From Desulfovibrio intestinalis (lineage in GTDB: Bacteria > Desulfobacterota > Desulfovibrionia > Desulfovibrionales > Desulfovibrionaceae), in assembly GCF_014202345.1 (NCBI RefSeq), contig NZ_JACHGO010000004.1:1-64000 (forward strand): 64,000 nucleotides of DNA, in the 5' to 3' direction. The translations under genes and the position numbers were made by a program. Under the pieces are notes generated by a model, which saw only the letters and a list, made by a program, of their open reading frames with translations, made no database searches and was not told where the DNA came from. Position 1 is the first letter of the stretch. Each line of letters begins with the position of its first letter. This document shows positions 1 to 9,041 of this stretch, piece by piece.

Positions 1-90
1 CATACTAGGCTGACGCCGTATATATGCGAGCATCCGAACGAATTTCCAAAGTCTATTTTCCCTTGACCATAGGGCGGGGCCATATATGCT
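1..90. other. Window edge, no gene
   Basis: No coding frame is supported here. The right end carries a copy of the short motif read on the minus strand as TTAGAGCATATATGG, which supplies the stop codon of hemL and belongs to the dispersed TAGAGCA motif family of this window. Confidence 0.5.
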
Positions 91-1362
91 CTAAAAGAGA
101 ACCTTACGGGCTGCGTCCAGCGCCCGGCTGAAGTCGTCGTCCGTATGCGCGAAGGACACCATACCGGTTTCATAGCCCGAAGGCGCAAGATAGATGCCCT
201 GGGCGCGCATCTGCTTATAAAAACTGGTGAAGAGCTTTTGATCGCACTTTTGCGCGCTGGCGAAATCCGTCACTTCGTGTTCGCTGAAATAGGGGCAGAA
301 CATGGAAGCCAGAGTCGGCATCTGCAAGGGCACGCCCTTGGAAGTGATGATGTCGCGCAGGCTGAAGGCAAACGCGCGCGTGCGGTCTTCAAGCGCGGCA
401 TAATCGGACTTTTTAAGAATGCCAAGCGTGGCCAACCCGGCGGCCATAGCCAGCGGATTGCCCGAAAGCGTGCCTGCCTGATACACGCCGCCTCTGGGCG
501 CGATCAGTTCCATAAACCGCCGTTTGCCGCCAAACGCCCCAACGGGCAGGCCGCCGCCGATGATCTTGCCAAAGGTGGTGAGGTCGGGATCAACCTTGAA
601 GCGAGCCTGCGCACCGCCAAAGGCCGCGCGAAAGCCCGTGATGACTTCATCAAAAATGAGCAGGCTCTGGTGCTGGTCGCATATGGCGCGCAAGCCTTCA
701 AGAAAGCCGGGCTTGGGCAGCACGAGGCCCATATTGGCAGCCACGGGCTCCACGATGATGGCGGCGATGCTTTCGCCGTGACGGGCAAAGCATTCCTTGA
801 CCGCGTCCAGATCGTTGTAGGGAGCCAGCAGGGTGTCGGCCACCACCGCGGCGGGCACCCCGGGCGTGCCGGGAATGGAGAAGGTGGCCAGCCCCGATCC
901 GGCAGCAGCCAGGAAGGGGTCGGCATGCCCGTGGTAGCAACCCACGAACTTGAGTACCTTGTCGCGCTTGGTGACCGCACGGGCCAGACGCAAGGCGCTC
1001 ATGGTGGCCTCGGTGCCGGAATTGACCATACGCACCATTTCAAGGCTGGGCATGGCGGCCACCACAGCTTCAGCCAGCTTTACCTCGTCTGGGCAAGGCG
1101 CGCCGTAGCTGGTTCCACGGTGGGCGGCATCGCACACGGCGCGGGTGACGGAAGGTTCGTCATGTCCAAGGATCATCGGGCCCCAGGAGAGCACAAAATC
1201 GATGTACTGGCGTCCGTCCACATCCGTGAGGTGGCAGCCGTGGGCTTCGGCGATAAAGAGCGGCTGGCTGTCCACATTGTGGCAGGCCCGCACAGGGCTA
1301 TTGACGCCGCCGGGAATGACCGCCTGGGCTTTTTCAAAGAGCTGGCGCGAAGTCGTATCCAT
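91..1362 (-). CDS. hemL: Glutamate-1-semialdehyde 2,1-aminomutase
   Basis: This PLP enzyme of the cytoplasm converts glutamate-1-semialdehyde to 5-aminolevulinate in the C5 route to tetrapyrroles. The 423-residue protein fits the family length. It opens with the typical [20 protein letters not shown] segment and carries the PLP lysine in [18 protein letters not shown] (about residue 265) and the conserved [15 protein letters not shown] region. An upstream ATG would add 27 unlike residues. I chose the ATG at 1362 because AAAGGAG lies just before it and because family homology begins there. The next gene on the same strand is a siroheme decarboxylase homologue, so both serve heme synthesis. Its stop codon lies inside a dispersed TAGAGCA motif. 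Confidence 0.96.
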   Translation of the reverse strand: MDTTSRQLFEKAQAVIPGGVNSPVRACHNVDSQPLFIAEAHGCHLTDVDGRQYIDFVLSWGPMILGHDEPSVTRAVCDAAHRGTSYGAPCPDEVKLAEAVVAAMPSLEMVRMVNSGTEATMSALRLARAVTKRDKVLKFVGCYHGHADPFLAAAGSGLATFSIPGTPGVPAAVVADTLLAPYNDLDAVKECFARHGESIAAIIVEPVAANMGLVLPKPGFLEGLRAICDQHQSLLIFDEVITGFRAAFGGAQARFKVDPDLTTFGKIIGGGLPVGAFGGKRRFMELIAPRGGVYQAGTLSGNPLAMAAGLATLGILKKSDYAALEDRTRAFAFSLRDIITSKGVPLQMPTLASMFCPYFSEHEVTDFASAQKCDQKLFTSFYKQMRAQGIYLAPSGYETGMVSFAHTDDDFSRALDAARKVLF

Positions 1363-1373
1363 TCTGGTCTCCT

Positions 1374-1501
1374 TTAGAGCATTTTGCACTTGAAATAGCC
1401 GCGTTACGACGGGCAAAGCTCGCCTACGCCTATTTAGTGGCAAGAGTTTGCACGCAAACCCTTGCAGAACAATTGATTCATTTCATTCGTAAGTTGCTCT
1501 A
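1374..1501. repeat. MITE-like element, TTAGAGCA ends
   Basis: A 128-bp non-coding stretch begins with TTAGAGCATTTT and ends with TTGCTCTAG, so its ends are inverted copies of each other. It lies just upstream of the hemL ribosome-binding site. The ends, and parts of the interior around the TTGCAGAA segment, resemble the element at 59609-59760. It has no coding capacity. Mobility is inferred only from repetition and terminal symmetry. Confidence 0.5.
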
Positions 1502-1646
1502 GATAGCGTGGTCACAGGAGCAGGTTTCATTCTTTAGCATGCAAGGCGCGTCTGCTTTGAAGCAAGGCACTCAGTTCGTTACCCAACTGAAAAGCAGACA
1601 CTGCCCGATGCCACCAAAGAACGAAAGCCGCGCGGGACGCCACCAT

Positions 1647-2126
1647 CTAAGCGAAATAGGTCATAGAAATTTTTTTCAGTTCCTTGAGGCTGCGCAGAAT
1701 GGCATGTTCCTTCAGGTCAGTGTCACGCATGATGTCATCCACCACACTCAGGCATTCCGCCTCGCTGCGCCCGTGAATCATTGTATAAAGCTCATAGGGC
1801 CAGTCAACGGCGGAGCTTGGGCGATAGTAGGCGTGCGAAATATGGTCGTGCTCGGCCACTTTGCGGCCGCACTGATCCACCTGTTCAGGACTGACCTTCC
1901 AGGCCACCATTGCATTATGTGTCCAGCCTGTTTTCTGATGCTTGATGCTCGCCCCAAAACGGCGGATAGCGCCCGATTCCTTGAGGCGGCAAAGCAGATC
2001 GATCACCTGTGCTTCGCTTATTCCAGCCTGCTCCGCCACATCGGCGTAAGGAGTGAGGCTGTCGGGCAGATTGTTCTGCACAATGCGCAGAACCGCCTGT
2101 TCTTCTGGGCTGAATTGATGGCTCAT
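1647..2126 (-). CDS. Siroheme decarboxylase subunit, AhbA/AhbB type
   Basis: The 159-residue protein belongs to the Lrp/AsnC-like NirD/NirL/AhbA/AhbB family. Residues about 5-60 form the winged-helix part ([19 protein letters not shown] and [20 protein letters not shown]). The rest is the ferredoxin-like half with ISHAYYRP and [11 protein letters not shown]. In sulfate reducers AhbA and AhbB form a heterodimer that decarboxylates siroheme to didecarboxysiroheme on the alternative heme route. The adjacent hemL supports this role rather than gene regulation. I cannot decide between AhbA and AhbB by eye, although the WPY-LYTMIH segment leans to AhbB. The partner is not in the window. The start has a GGAG ribosome-binding site. 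Confidence 0.82.
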   Translation of the reverse strand: MSHQFSPEEQAVLRIVQNNLPDSLTPYADVAEQAGISEAQVIDLLCRLKESGAIRRFGASIKHQKTGWTHNAMVAWKVSPEQVDQCGRKVAEHDHISHAYYRPSSAVDWPYELYTMIHGRSEAECLSVVDDIMRDTDLKEHAILRSLKELKKISMTYFA

Positions 2127-2240
2127 GAGTTCTCCAGGTAAACAAAGAAGAAGCCGCGCTGCTTATGGCGCGGCAGCCGGGTGAGTCCACGGGCACGCTG
2201 GTCCGGCCCGGCATAGCGCCGGGCCGGGCGAAAAACATAA

Positions 2241-2795
2241 TTAGCGCGTAAATGAACGGGCAAAAAGATTCTGAATAGCCACGCGACCATTGTCTTCAAG
2301 AAAACGCGTGCCAGTGGCGGCGAAATGCGCGCTCTCAATGGTGGGGTTTTCCACCTGCGCCCACTTATCCTTCTGCCAAGTATACCAGCCATTTCGAGGC
2401 TGATCAAAAACCAGCAGAGGTTTGTTGCATATCTTGGCAAATTCCGCGCCCCATCCGGTACCGCCCTTGACCGTTCCGTCGGGCTGAATGGCGCCCACCA
2501 CAACGATCTCCTCACCGCTGCTGACCTGCCAGCAAATGGACTGCAACACCTTGCGGAACAGGGGAGCCCGCGTGTACTCGCGGTTCATGAGGCGCGAAAC
2601 ATAGGTAAGGCTTACGTCCTTCAGAGCCAGTTCCTCTGAAGTCAGTACGCGCACGCCACGCGTACGCTCAATCTGATGGCCTTCAAAACCATAGTTCACT
2701 TCTTCCATGCCCCAGCTTTCAGCCAAAGCACCGAAAAACTGTTCCGTTCCGGCGGCTCCGCCGCTGTAAAGCACACATTGTTTGGGGTTGAGCAT
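2241..2795 (-). CDS. SLOG/Rossmann-like conserved hypothetical protein
   Basis: The 184-residue soluble protein has no signal peptide or membrane segment. Two glycine-rich stretches stand out: YSGGAAGTEQFFG near the N-terminus and GGTGWGAEFAKICNKPLLVFD near residue 120. This layout is typical of SLOG-fold nucleotide-binding proteins (the LOG, YpsA and DprA superfamily), in which the second motif lines the ligand pocket. The precise family and ligand are unknown to me. The start is secure: GAGGAGG precedes the ATG. It is followed on the same strand, after about 115 bp, by the siroheme decarboxylase gene. The spacing is too wide to prove an operon. Confidence 0.6.
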   Translation of the reverse strand: MLNPKQCVLYSGGAAGTEQFFGALAESWGMEEVNYGFEGHQIERTRGVRVLTSEELALKDVSLTYVSRLMNREYTRAPLFRKVLQSICWQVSSGEEIVVVGAIQPDGTVKGGTGWGAEFAKICNKPLLVFDQPRNGWYTWQKDKWAQVENPTIESAHFAATGTRFLEDNGRVAIQNLFARSFTR

Positions 2796-3654
2796 GCTGC
2801 CTCCTCAAGGATTGTTGCGCCGGGCAAAATTACGGATGGTAGTCTGTTTATCCGGCGGAAGCGTCATGCCCCATCATGGCAAAAATTACAGCGCTCGGCA
2901 AGGCGGGTCGAACAAAGAAGCGCCCGGCATAACTGGCCCTCAGCCCTCATGCTGCTGACCGTAGCAACACCGATTTCCGTACTCTGCCGACTTTGCAGGC
3001 AAAGCGTGCCGCATGCGCGCAAAAGCAGTTTTGTTGTTAAATGGCTGGTCACGAAAAACCACAACCCGCAATTACAATATATTTATTGTTGGATCCCCAG
3101 ACTACCACAAAAGCGGATGCTCGCCGTGACTGCGCACACGTTGCTTGAAGCGGTACGGCGCTGGCTTATGCGCTGCGATACTGAACTTGCTGGCGGACGG
3201 TTGGCGTAGAGCATTTTGCCTTTGACCGACATAGCATTGCAAAGGCAGTCTGTTTTAGCAGTTGCGACGGTCCTGAAGGTGCGTGCCGCACAAAGGTTTT
3301 CTAATTCAGGGTGGAGGCTATATGGAGGCTATATCCTACATCAGGCAGGCCAATGCGCTTATAGACCTGAGACTCGCCATAAGGAGATCGTGGAAGAGAG
3401 AGCAAAAAGGAAAAACAGGAGATGGATAGAAGGCAGAAGATACAGCTAGCAAAGCGCGGCTGCAAGGTGCGGACGGGCAGAAGCGCAGGTAGCCTTGGCC
3501 GCCTGCGCCGCTGAGAGCGGGCTCGTCAAACCCATGAGGGGGTATACCATTCAGGGAGTTGCCGGGCCCGCCAAATCAAATAAATCCTGAAACCCAGCCG
3601 CATGCAACACCTGCCCCGCGGGCGCAGCGCCAATGCAGCGAGGACTGCAACAAA
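2796..3654. other. Gene-free stretch
   Basis: Short frames on both strands here show no domain, no convincing ribosome-binding site and no consistent codon bias. The only structure I see is a motif copy (TAGAGCATTTTGCC) at about 3209, related to the ends of the MITE-like elements. The stretch may contain the remains of a degraded gene, but I cannot identify one. Confidence 0.5.
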
Positions 3655-3683
3655 CAAAAAACGCCCCAGTTGCCAAGGGCGTT
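3655..3683 (-). terminator. Terminator of the RRM gene
   Basis: Inverted arms AACGCCC (3660-3666) and GGGCGTT (3677-3683) are followed, on the minus strand, by a T-rich run (complement of 3650-3660). It lies just past the stop codon of the RRM protein gene. Confidence 0.7.
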
Positions 3684-3701
3684 AAGGTCCGTTGCCTAGT
3701 C

Positions 3702-3968
3702 CTAGTAGCGAGGCTGGCGAGGAGCCCTGGGTTTGGCTTCGTTGACGCGCAAAGTACGTCCACCAAAGCTGAAGTTGTCAAGAGCTTCAATGGCGGAATC
3801 GGCTTCGCCGTCTTCCATTTCCACAAAGCCAAAGCCACGGGCACGGCCGGTATCCCTGTCGCTAACGAGTTTCACAGACAGAACGCTGCCGTATTCGGCA
3901 AAAAGATCCTGAACTTGTTCTTCAGTAGCAGACCAGGGAAGGTTCCCGACATAAATGGACTTGGACAT
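3702..3968 (-). CDS. RRM-domain RNA-binding protein
   Basis: The 88-residue protein is a single RNA recognition motif with almost nothing outside it. RNP2 is IYVGNL (residues 5-10) and RNP1 is RGFGFVEM (about residues 44-51), with the aromatic residues that stack on RNA bases retained. The tail is short and basic (RAPRQPRY). Such small bacterial RRM proteins bind single-stranded RNA and are often cold-responsive. The gene stands alone, with an intrinsic terminator directly downstream and a ~1-kb AT-rich region upstream. The ATG is preceded by GAGGGTG. The exact RNA targets are unknown. Confidence 0.9.
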   Translation of the reverse strand: MSKSIYVGNLPWSATEEQVQDLFAEYGSVLSVKLVSDRDTGRARGFGFVEMEDGEADSAIEALDNFSFGGRTLRVNEAKPRAPRQPRY

Positions 3969-4818
3969 GAAACACCCTCACAAAAAAAACAATCTTCCCG
4001 CGCTCCCATCCGATAAAACGTATTACCGGTACGCGGCACATGTCAGTCACAGAAACACGCTTTTTCGAGCTTGTCAACGAAAGTACAAAAAAAAGTTGGC
4101 ATTGCGCGCTTTTTGCGCGATAAAAACGCGGGAGATAAAGAAATAATTGGAACTTTTCGATAAAAGATGTTCAACCTTGACAGTGCGTTATCATTTGCAG
4201 CATCTGTTAAACCAAAAGTTTCTTCCATATTTTAAGGCAGTACCACATACAAATCAGAGTAATTACATTGGATTCGCCCTGTCTCACCCATCAGTTACAT
4301 ATATTGTGCGTACAAACAGGACTGTATAAGGCCCCATTCTGCCATTAAATATGTACTGATAAAGCGTAGTAATTGTGTGTGAAATTAAGCGCAATAGCGG
4401 TCAAAATATCTGCAGATTGCCTCTACTTCGGATGAGAACGTAACCTCGCCTGAGAGTTTTTATCTAATAAACATTTATAAAAGCCTATAATTACATCTAT
4501 TTTAAAATACTATACCAGTTTCTTTCCATCCAAATACGATATTGTGATCTTTATTGCCAATACCCGCTTGCTTCCGGCCAACTACTCAAACGATGGCTCC
4601 CTTTCTGTGCAGCCAGTATGACAACATACCAATATAAACGCGGGCTTTTATTTTTTAACAACAGATCATTTTACCTATAAAAAAGTATAAAACTCTAGCA
4701 TTATACGCTGACACGACGTTAGAACAGGTTTATTTGGGGGCTTTTGCAGAAAAACACAACGGCAAGCGCGCAGGGTATCCCCACAGAAAATGCTTGCGCA
4801 TGTCTGAGGCGGCACGAT
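3969..4818. other. AT-rich intergenic stretch
   Basis: About 850 bases between the RRM gene and a MITE-like element have no supported gene. Base composition is far richer in A and T than the flanking genes, particularly from 4080 to 4700. A TTGACA box for the minus strand (complement of 4072-4077) might serve the RRM gene, but the matching -10 box is poor. The stretch may be a long regulatory leader or the remains of foreign DNA. Confidence 0.5.
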
Positions 4819-4950
4819 TTAGAGCATTTAAACTTTTTCAAAGTTAAAATGCCCTAACGCAGCACAAGAGTGCAGCGCGCCGCAACGGGGTGTGGATCGT
4901 GCTGAAAACAGCTTTTTACGAGAGAATGACAACGCTGAAATGCATTGCAA
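4819..4950. repeat. MITE-like element, related to 59609-59760
   Basis: It starts with TTAGAGCATTTAAAC, which pairs with GTTAAAATGCCCTAA at 4843-4857. It then aligns through most of its length with the element at 59609-59760: shared blocks include CTAACGC, CAAGAG, CGCCGCAAC, GAATGACA and GAAATGCATT in the same order. No frame inside is convincing. It lies between the dnaB stop codon and the AT-rich gap. Confidence 0.6.
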
Positions 4951-5005
4951 CGTTAATCCACTCTGGAAGAAGTATGTAGCGAAGAGGATGGAAAAGGAAA
5001 GGCGG

Positions 5006-6535
5006 CTAGCCGCCTTCAGAAGGAGGCGGCGACCAGTCAGGAGCCATATCCTCGAAGGAAGTATACGGCGACATGTACATAAGCTCCGCCACGCCCACAG
5101 GGCCGTTACGCTGCTTGCCAATAATGATTTCAGCCACGCCCTGGGGCGGCCGCTCGGCAGGCTTGACAAACTTGTACACGTCGTCACGGTAAACAAACAT
5201 GATAACGTCCGCATCCTGCTCAATAGCGCCGGATTCGCGCAAGTCTGAGAGCATGGGCCTTTTGTCGCTTCGCTCTTCAACCTTGCGGTTCAGCTGCGAA
5301 AGAGCCACTACAGGTACCTGCATTTCCTTGGCGAGTCCTTTAAGGGAGCGGGAAATATCCGAAATTTCAAGTTCGCGCGAGTCGGTGCGGCGGCTGGTGC
5401 GCATAAGCTGCAGATAGTCCACCACAACCATGCCCAGGCCCTTGTCTGCCTTGAGGCGGCGGGCACGGGCGCGCAGCTCAAGCGTGGTCAGAGCTGGCGT
5501 GTCGTCGATAAATATGGGCGCGCGGGCCACGACATCCGCAGCGGCGTAGAGGCGCTGCCAATCGTCGTCAGTCAGCATGGACGGGCGGCGCAGCTTGGAA
5601 AGATCCACCTTGCCCCACACCGCCAGCATGCGCTGCATGAGCTGTTCCTTGCTCATTTCAAGCGAAAATACTGCTACCGGGACATTCTGGCGCACGGCAG
5701 CGTGCAGCGCCATACACATCGAAAAGGCCGTCTTGCCCATACTGGGGCGGGCCGCAACGATGATGAGGTCGGAAGCCTGAAGTCCGGCAGTGAGCTTGTC
5801 CAGCCGGGTGTAGCCTGTAGTGACGCCGGTGATGACGTCCTTGGCATCGGCCAGACGGGAAAGATTGTCGAATACCCTGTCCAGCAGTTCCCGGGTAGGG
5901 GTAAAGTCCCGCCCGGAAGTACGCTGCGAAATAGCAAAAACCGCCTGCTCAGACTCATCAAGCAGAGCGCCTACTTCCAGCGAAGCGTCATAGCAGTTGG
6001 TGATAATACCGGAACAGGCTTCAATGAGGCCACGCTGCAGCGCCTTGTCGCGCACAATGGTGGCATAATATTCGGCATTGGCTCCAGACACCACGGCCTG
6101 TGCCAGATCGCCCAGATACACCGCCCCGCCCGCTTCTTCAAGAGCACTGCGGCTTTTCAGCATTTCTGCCGTGGAAAGCAGATCGATAGGGGCGGATTTG
6201 CGGTACAGCTCAAGAAAAGCGCTGAAGATCGTGACATGGGCTGGCAGGTAAAAATCTTCAGCCGCCAGTTGGTCCACAATGGCATGCATGAGCTGTGGAC
6301 GCATGAGCACACCGCCCAGAACAGCCTGTTCCGATTCTACGCTGTGGGGTGGAACCCTGCGTAGCAAATCAGCTTCGGCCCTGTCTGCAGCGCTGCCCTG
6401 ATTGCCCTGGCGGCCTTTAAAACCGCCTTGCCCCTGCTGGCCGCCTCTGGAACCACGGCCAGTGCCGTTCTGCCCAAAAGGCGCGCCCCCGGCCTCATGA
6501 CCGGGGGCGGAGCCATTATCACTGTGGGAAACCAC
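5006..6535 (-). CDS. dnaB: Replicative DNA helicase DnaB
   Basis: This is the hexameric 5'-3' helicase of the replication fork. The N-terminal domain starts at about residue 62 (PHSVESEQAVLGGVLM). The RecA-like domain has the Walker A motif ARPSMGKTAF, the Walker B region VVVDYLQLM and the ALSQLNRKVEERSDKRP and ESGAIEQDADVIMFVYRD segments. The protein has 509 residues, longer than the usual 450-470 because of a ~60-residue glycine- and glutamine-rich N-terminal extension containing several RG pairs. The start is a GTG shortly after the rplI stop, preceded by AGGGGA. It is the last gene of the rpsF-rpsR-rplI-dnaB run, an order common in bacteria. Confidence 0.95.
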   Translation of the reverse strand: MVSHSDNGSAPGHEAGGAPFGQNGTGRGSRGGQQGQGGFKGRQGNQGSAADRAEADLLRRVPPHSVESEQAVLGGVLMRPQLMHAIVDQLAAEDFYLPAHVTIFSAFLELYRKSAPIDLLSTAEMLKSRSALEEAGGAVYLGDLAQAVVSGANAEYYATIVRDKALQRGLIEACSGIITNCYDASLEVGALLDESEQAVFAISQRTSGRDFTPTRELLDRVFDNLSRLADAKDVITGVTTGYTRLDKLTAGLQASDLIIVAARPSMGKTAFSMCMALHAAVRQNVPVAVFSLEMSKEQLMQRMLAVWGKVDLSKLRRPSMLTDDDWQRLYAAADVVARAPIFIDDTPALTTLELRARARRLKADKGLGMVVVDYLQLMRTSRRTDSRELEISDISRSLKGLAKEMQVPVVALSQLNRKVEERSDKRPMLSDLRESGAIEQDADVIMFVYRDDVYKFVKPAERPPQGVAEIIIGKQRNGPVGVAELMYMSPYTSFEDMAPDWSPPPSEGG

Positions 6536-6543
6536 TACATCCC

Positions 6544-7050
6544 CTATTGGGCGGCCTCGGCTTCTTCAGCGGGAGCTGCAGGAGCGGGCTCGTCTTCATA
6601 GGACTGGTGGTCGGACACGACCTTCACCGGCACCACGGCGATAACGCTGGGGTGCAGACGAACGCGCACGGGGTGCTCGCCCAGGGTGCGGATAGGAGCG
6701 TCCATAAGAATGCGACGGCGGTCAATTTCCACACCAAGGGCGGCAATAGCGTCGCCGATGATGGTGGTGGTAACAGAACCGTACAGCCTGTCGTTTTCGC
6801 CCACATGCATGGTAATAACCACGTCAAGGGCTTCCAGACGAGCCTGCATTTCGTGAGCTTCACCACGCTGGGCATCCATGCGTGCCTGGAGCTTTTTATG
6901 CTCCTGCTCAAAGACTTTCAGATTGGCCGGAGAGGCCACCATGGCCAAACCCTGGGGCAACAGGAAGTTGCGGCCATAACCGGGTTTGACTTCAACCACA
7001 TCACCAAGACTGCCGAGATTTTCAACGTCGGCGCGAAGTATCAGTTTCAT
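6544..7050 (-). CDS. rplI: 50S ribosomal protein L9
   Basis: L9 spans the large subunit with an N-terminal RNA-binding domain, a long helix and a C-terminal domain. The N-terminal domain (MKLILRADVENLGSLGDVVEV, then the PGYGRNFLLPQGLA signature) is intact. The second domain begins near residue 80 (GENDRLYGSVTT). At 168 residues it is longer than the usual ~150 because of an acidic alanine- and proline-rich tail of about 16 residues. AGGAGG precedes the ATG. It lies 9 bp downstream of rpsR and 8 bp upstream of dnaB in the same operon. Confidence 0.96.
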   Translation of the reverse strand: MKLILRADVENLGSLGDVVEVKPGYGRNFLLPQGLAMVASPANLKVFEQEHKKLQARMDAQRGEAHEMQARLEALDVVITMHVGENDRLYGSVTTTIIGDAIAALGVEIDRRRILMDAPIRTLGEHPVRVRLHPSVIAVVPVKVVSDHQSYEDEPAPAAPAEEAEAAQ

Positions 7051-7059
7051 ATGCGCCTC

Positions 7060-7323
7060 CTAGATGTTGCTCTTTTTCTTGACACCGGAATCATGCGTAG
7101 CCGTGTAGATAAGCAGAGCCATCTGACGCGAACGTTTGATTTCACGGGTCAGCAGGCGCTGGTGATGCGCGCAGGTGCCGGTGATACGACGGGCGATGAT
7201 CTTGCCGCGTTCAGTGATGAAGTCGCGCAGAACATCAGGGCGTTTGTAGTTCAGGGGCAGGTCTTTGTCTGCGCAGAAGCGGCAGAACTTGCGACGGGGG
7301 GCAAATTTCTTCTTGAAGGCCAT
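7060..7323 (-). CDS. rpsR: 30S ribosomal protein S18
   Basis: S18 binds the small-subunit platform together with S6. The core segment from [18 protein letters not shown] through the [22 protein letters not shown] stretch is typical. An N-terminal CRFC pair with the later C and HH could bind zinc, as in other four-ligand S18 proteins. The 87-residue version starting at MAFKKKF is chosen because GGGGAGG precedes this ATG. A longer frame would add nine residues unlike the family. The start overlaps the vicinity of the rpsF stop, implying tight coupling with S6. Confidence 0.96.
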   Translation of the reverse strand: MAFKKKFAPRRKFCRFCADKDLPLNYKRPDVLRDFITERGKIIARRITGTCAHHQRLLTREIKRSRQMALLIYTATHDSGVKKKSNI

Positions 7324-7324
7324 G

Positions 7325-7633
7325 CTACGCAACCTCCCCGGCCACTTCATCGGCCAGCTTGACGGTCACAAACTTGAAAATGCCGTCAGTCATGCGAATG
7401 TTGCGTTCCAGTTCGGCAATCAGAGTAGCCGGGCTCTGGAACACCAGACGCACATAATAACCGCGCATCAGTTTGCGCACCGGGTAGGCGAGATCGCGCA
7501 TGCCCCAGTTGTCCACTTCTTCCATGGCGCCCTTCTCACGCTCGATAACCGCTGTGAGGGTATTGATGATGCCCTCGCGGTTTTCGGCGGAAAGCTCCGG
7601 GGAAAGGAGCAGCAGGGTTTCAAATTTCCGCAT
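7325..7633 (-). CDS. rpsF: 30S ribosomal protein S6
   Basis: S6 is a small ferredoxin-like protein that pairs with S18. It starts [14 protein letters not shown] and has the conserved [19 protein letters not shown] block. The 102-residue form begins at the ATG preceded by AAGGAG; the longer open frame reaches into the promoter. It is the first gene of rpsF-rpsR-rplI-dnaB. A near-consensus sigma-70 promoter lies upstream, and the short leader can form a hairpin, which may allow feedback by the S6:S18 complex as in other bacteria. Confidence 0.96.
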   Translation of the reverse strand: MRKFETLLLLSPELSAENREGIINTLTAVIEREKGAMEEVDNWGMRDLAYPVRKLMRGYYVRLVFQSPATLIAELERNIRMTDGIFKFVTVKLADEVAGEVA

Positions 7634-7691
7634 TGTGTTTCTCCTTTTGGATTGACAGCTCGCACACACGGGTGCGGGCAAGGAACGAGTT

Positions 7692-7720
7692 CTATACTGC
7701 CCGGCACTCGCGCTGTCAAG
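7692..7720 (-). promoter_or_regulatory. Sigma-70 promoter of rpsF operon
   Basis: On the minus strand TTGACA (7715-7720) is followed after 17 bases by TATAGA (7692-7697), close to the consensus. The predicted transcript starts near 7685, giving a leader of about 50 nucleotides. Within it CGCAC and GTGCG can pair around a CCG-containing loop, a candidate S6:S18 binding site. Confidence 0.8.
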
Positions 7721-7808
7721 CCTTGGGCGCAAAAGAGTCTGCCCATCAAGGCTGTGCTCTTGAAACCCAAAGTGCCCAGCGACAACAGGCCGCCCAATGC
7801 AAAAGGAG

Positions 7809-8708
7809 TCAGCAGGAATGAGACGGTTTTTCAGTCAGCAGGCAAAAATCATTATTGATCCAGTCGCGCAAGGGCGGCACGCCGTCTTCGTCTACCCGCC
7901 CCCACGAACCTTGCCCACAGCAATCCGTTTTCCAGACCTGCATAAACCGCAGGCGCAACGACAGTCTCCGTAACGTGGCGCTGTAAAGCCCTTCAACACA
8001 CTGGCAAACTACAGGAGCCGCACAACATTTACGGCCCTGCCCACAGAGCACGACGCACAGCAGCATCTGTGCCCCCGTAAGCTTGCGGTAGCGATCGCTT
8101 TCTTCCACATTATCAATTTCGATACGAGCGCCGCTGGCGGAGATATTGATGAGTCGCAACCGTGAGGGGGCCCCCTCCCTGAAGGAAAAATCCGATGGCC
8201 CCATCTCACGCCACTGCTTGGGCAACTTGCCCCGCAGCCACAAGTCGACAGACTTTACCATATTGGAGGCAGGAAAGACCCGCTCGTGCTTGCGCAAGCT
8301 TCGCTGCACATAGGCCTGGGGCAGGTCAATTTCTATCACACAGTTACGGCTTTCTGAATCCAGATAGTTATGGATGATCTGGGTCTTGCACAGAAAGCCC
8401 GCCCGGGCAAGCCCCGGAGACATTTTGAATGTATTAACAAGAAGGGAATGGGGAAGATTGAAGTAGATAAGACACTGCTCGCCATTGAGCGCATCCGGCA
8501 AAAAATTGATGCCCGATACAAGCAGGACCTTCTTGCCGCGCAAAGCCTTTATGCGGCAATATACGTTATCCATCTGGCGATTGCGTGCAGTGAACAGGAT
8601 CTCTATGCAGACCTGATGTTTCAGGGCCGCACTCAACAACTCCCTGACAGAAGTTTTTGCCGGGTCGGTCAGACCGGAAAGGCGCTTGAAGCGGCTGAAA
8701 AAGAGCAT
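7809..8708 (-). CDS. PilZ-domain protein, putative c-di-GMP receptor
   Basis: The 299-residue soluble protein has a YcgR-like N-terminal half and a PilZ domain in its second half. The c-di-GMP motifs are RKHERV (RxxxR, about residue 138) and INISASGARIEI ((D/N)xSxxG, about residue 190). PilZ proteins bind cyclic di-GMP and control motility, adhesion or polysaccharide output. The C-terminal ~80 residues are not recognised and contain several cysteines. The gene stands alone, convergent with nothing, and has its own promoter. The target process cannot be told from the neighbours. Confidence 0.7.
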   Translation of the reverse strand: MLFFSRFKRLSGLTDPAKTSVRELLSAALKHQVCIEILFTARNRQMDNVYCRIKALRGKKVLLVSGINFLPDALNGEQCLIYFNLPHSLLVNTFKMSPGLARAGFLCKTQIIHNYLDSESRNCVIEIDLPQAYVQRSLRKHERVFPASNMVKSVDLWLRGKLPKQWREMGPSDFSFREGAPSRLRLINISASGARIEIDNVEESDRYRKLTGAQMLLCVVLCGQGRKCCAAPVVCQCVEGLYSATLRRLSLRLRFMQVWKTDCCGQGSWGRVDEDGVPPLRDWINNDFCLLTEKPSHSC

Positions 8709-8848
8709 TTTCCTTCCTCACGCGGGGAAATGTTTTTGCCTGGAGTTGCTACTTCTCTCGCCAGTGTATTTTTTCCTTCTTCGCAAGAAAACATCTTCTA
8801 TCTTGCATCAAGGGCCCTTGCGAGAAGAAAAATACATGCTTTAATATA

Positions 8849-8876
8849 ATTTTATTTATTATTCTAATTTTGTCAA
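8849..8876 (-). promoter_or_regulatory. Promoter of the PilZ gene
   Basis: TTGACA (complement of 8871-8876) and TAAAAT (complement of 8849-8854) are 16 bases apart within a very AT-rich tract on the minus strand. The leader to the ATG would be about 135 nucleotides. This 333-base gap between the PilZ gene and tgt shows nothing else. Confidence 0.6.
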
Positions 8877-9041
8877 ATAATCACACCTGCACAGTCAGTA
8901 AGTCCACGCGTTGTCAGATACCTAAAATCCTGCCCGGCAAGCCCGCACAACAAGGGCTCTTTGACCAAGAACCCGCACCCGCCTCACGCTGACAAGCCAG
9001 CCCTCTTGCATCTGACGCCGCTTGCATATACTGTGCGCCGC

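Noticed and set aside
145..1377. 410-codon plus-strand frame opposite hemL
   Set aside because: Overlaps hemL entirely, with no recognisable motif and no ribosome-binding site.
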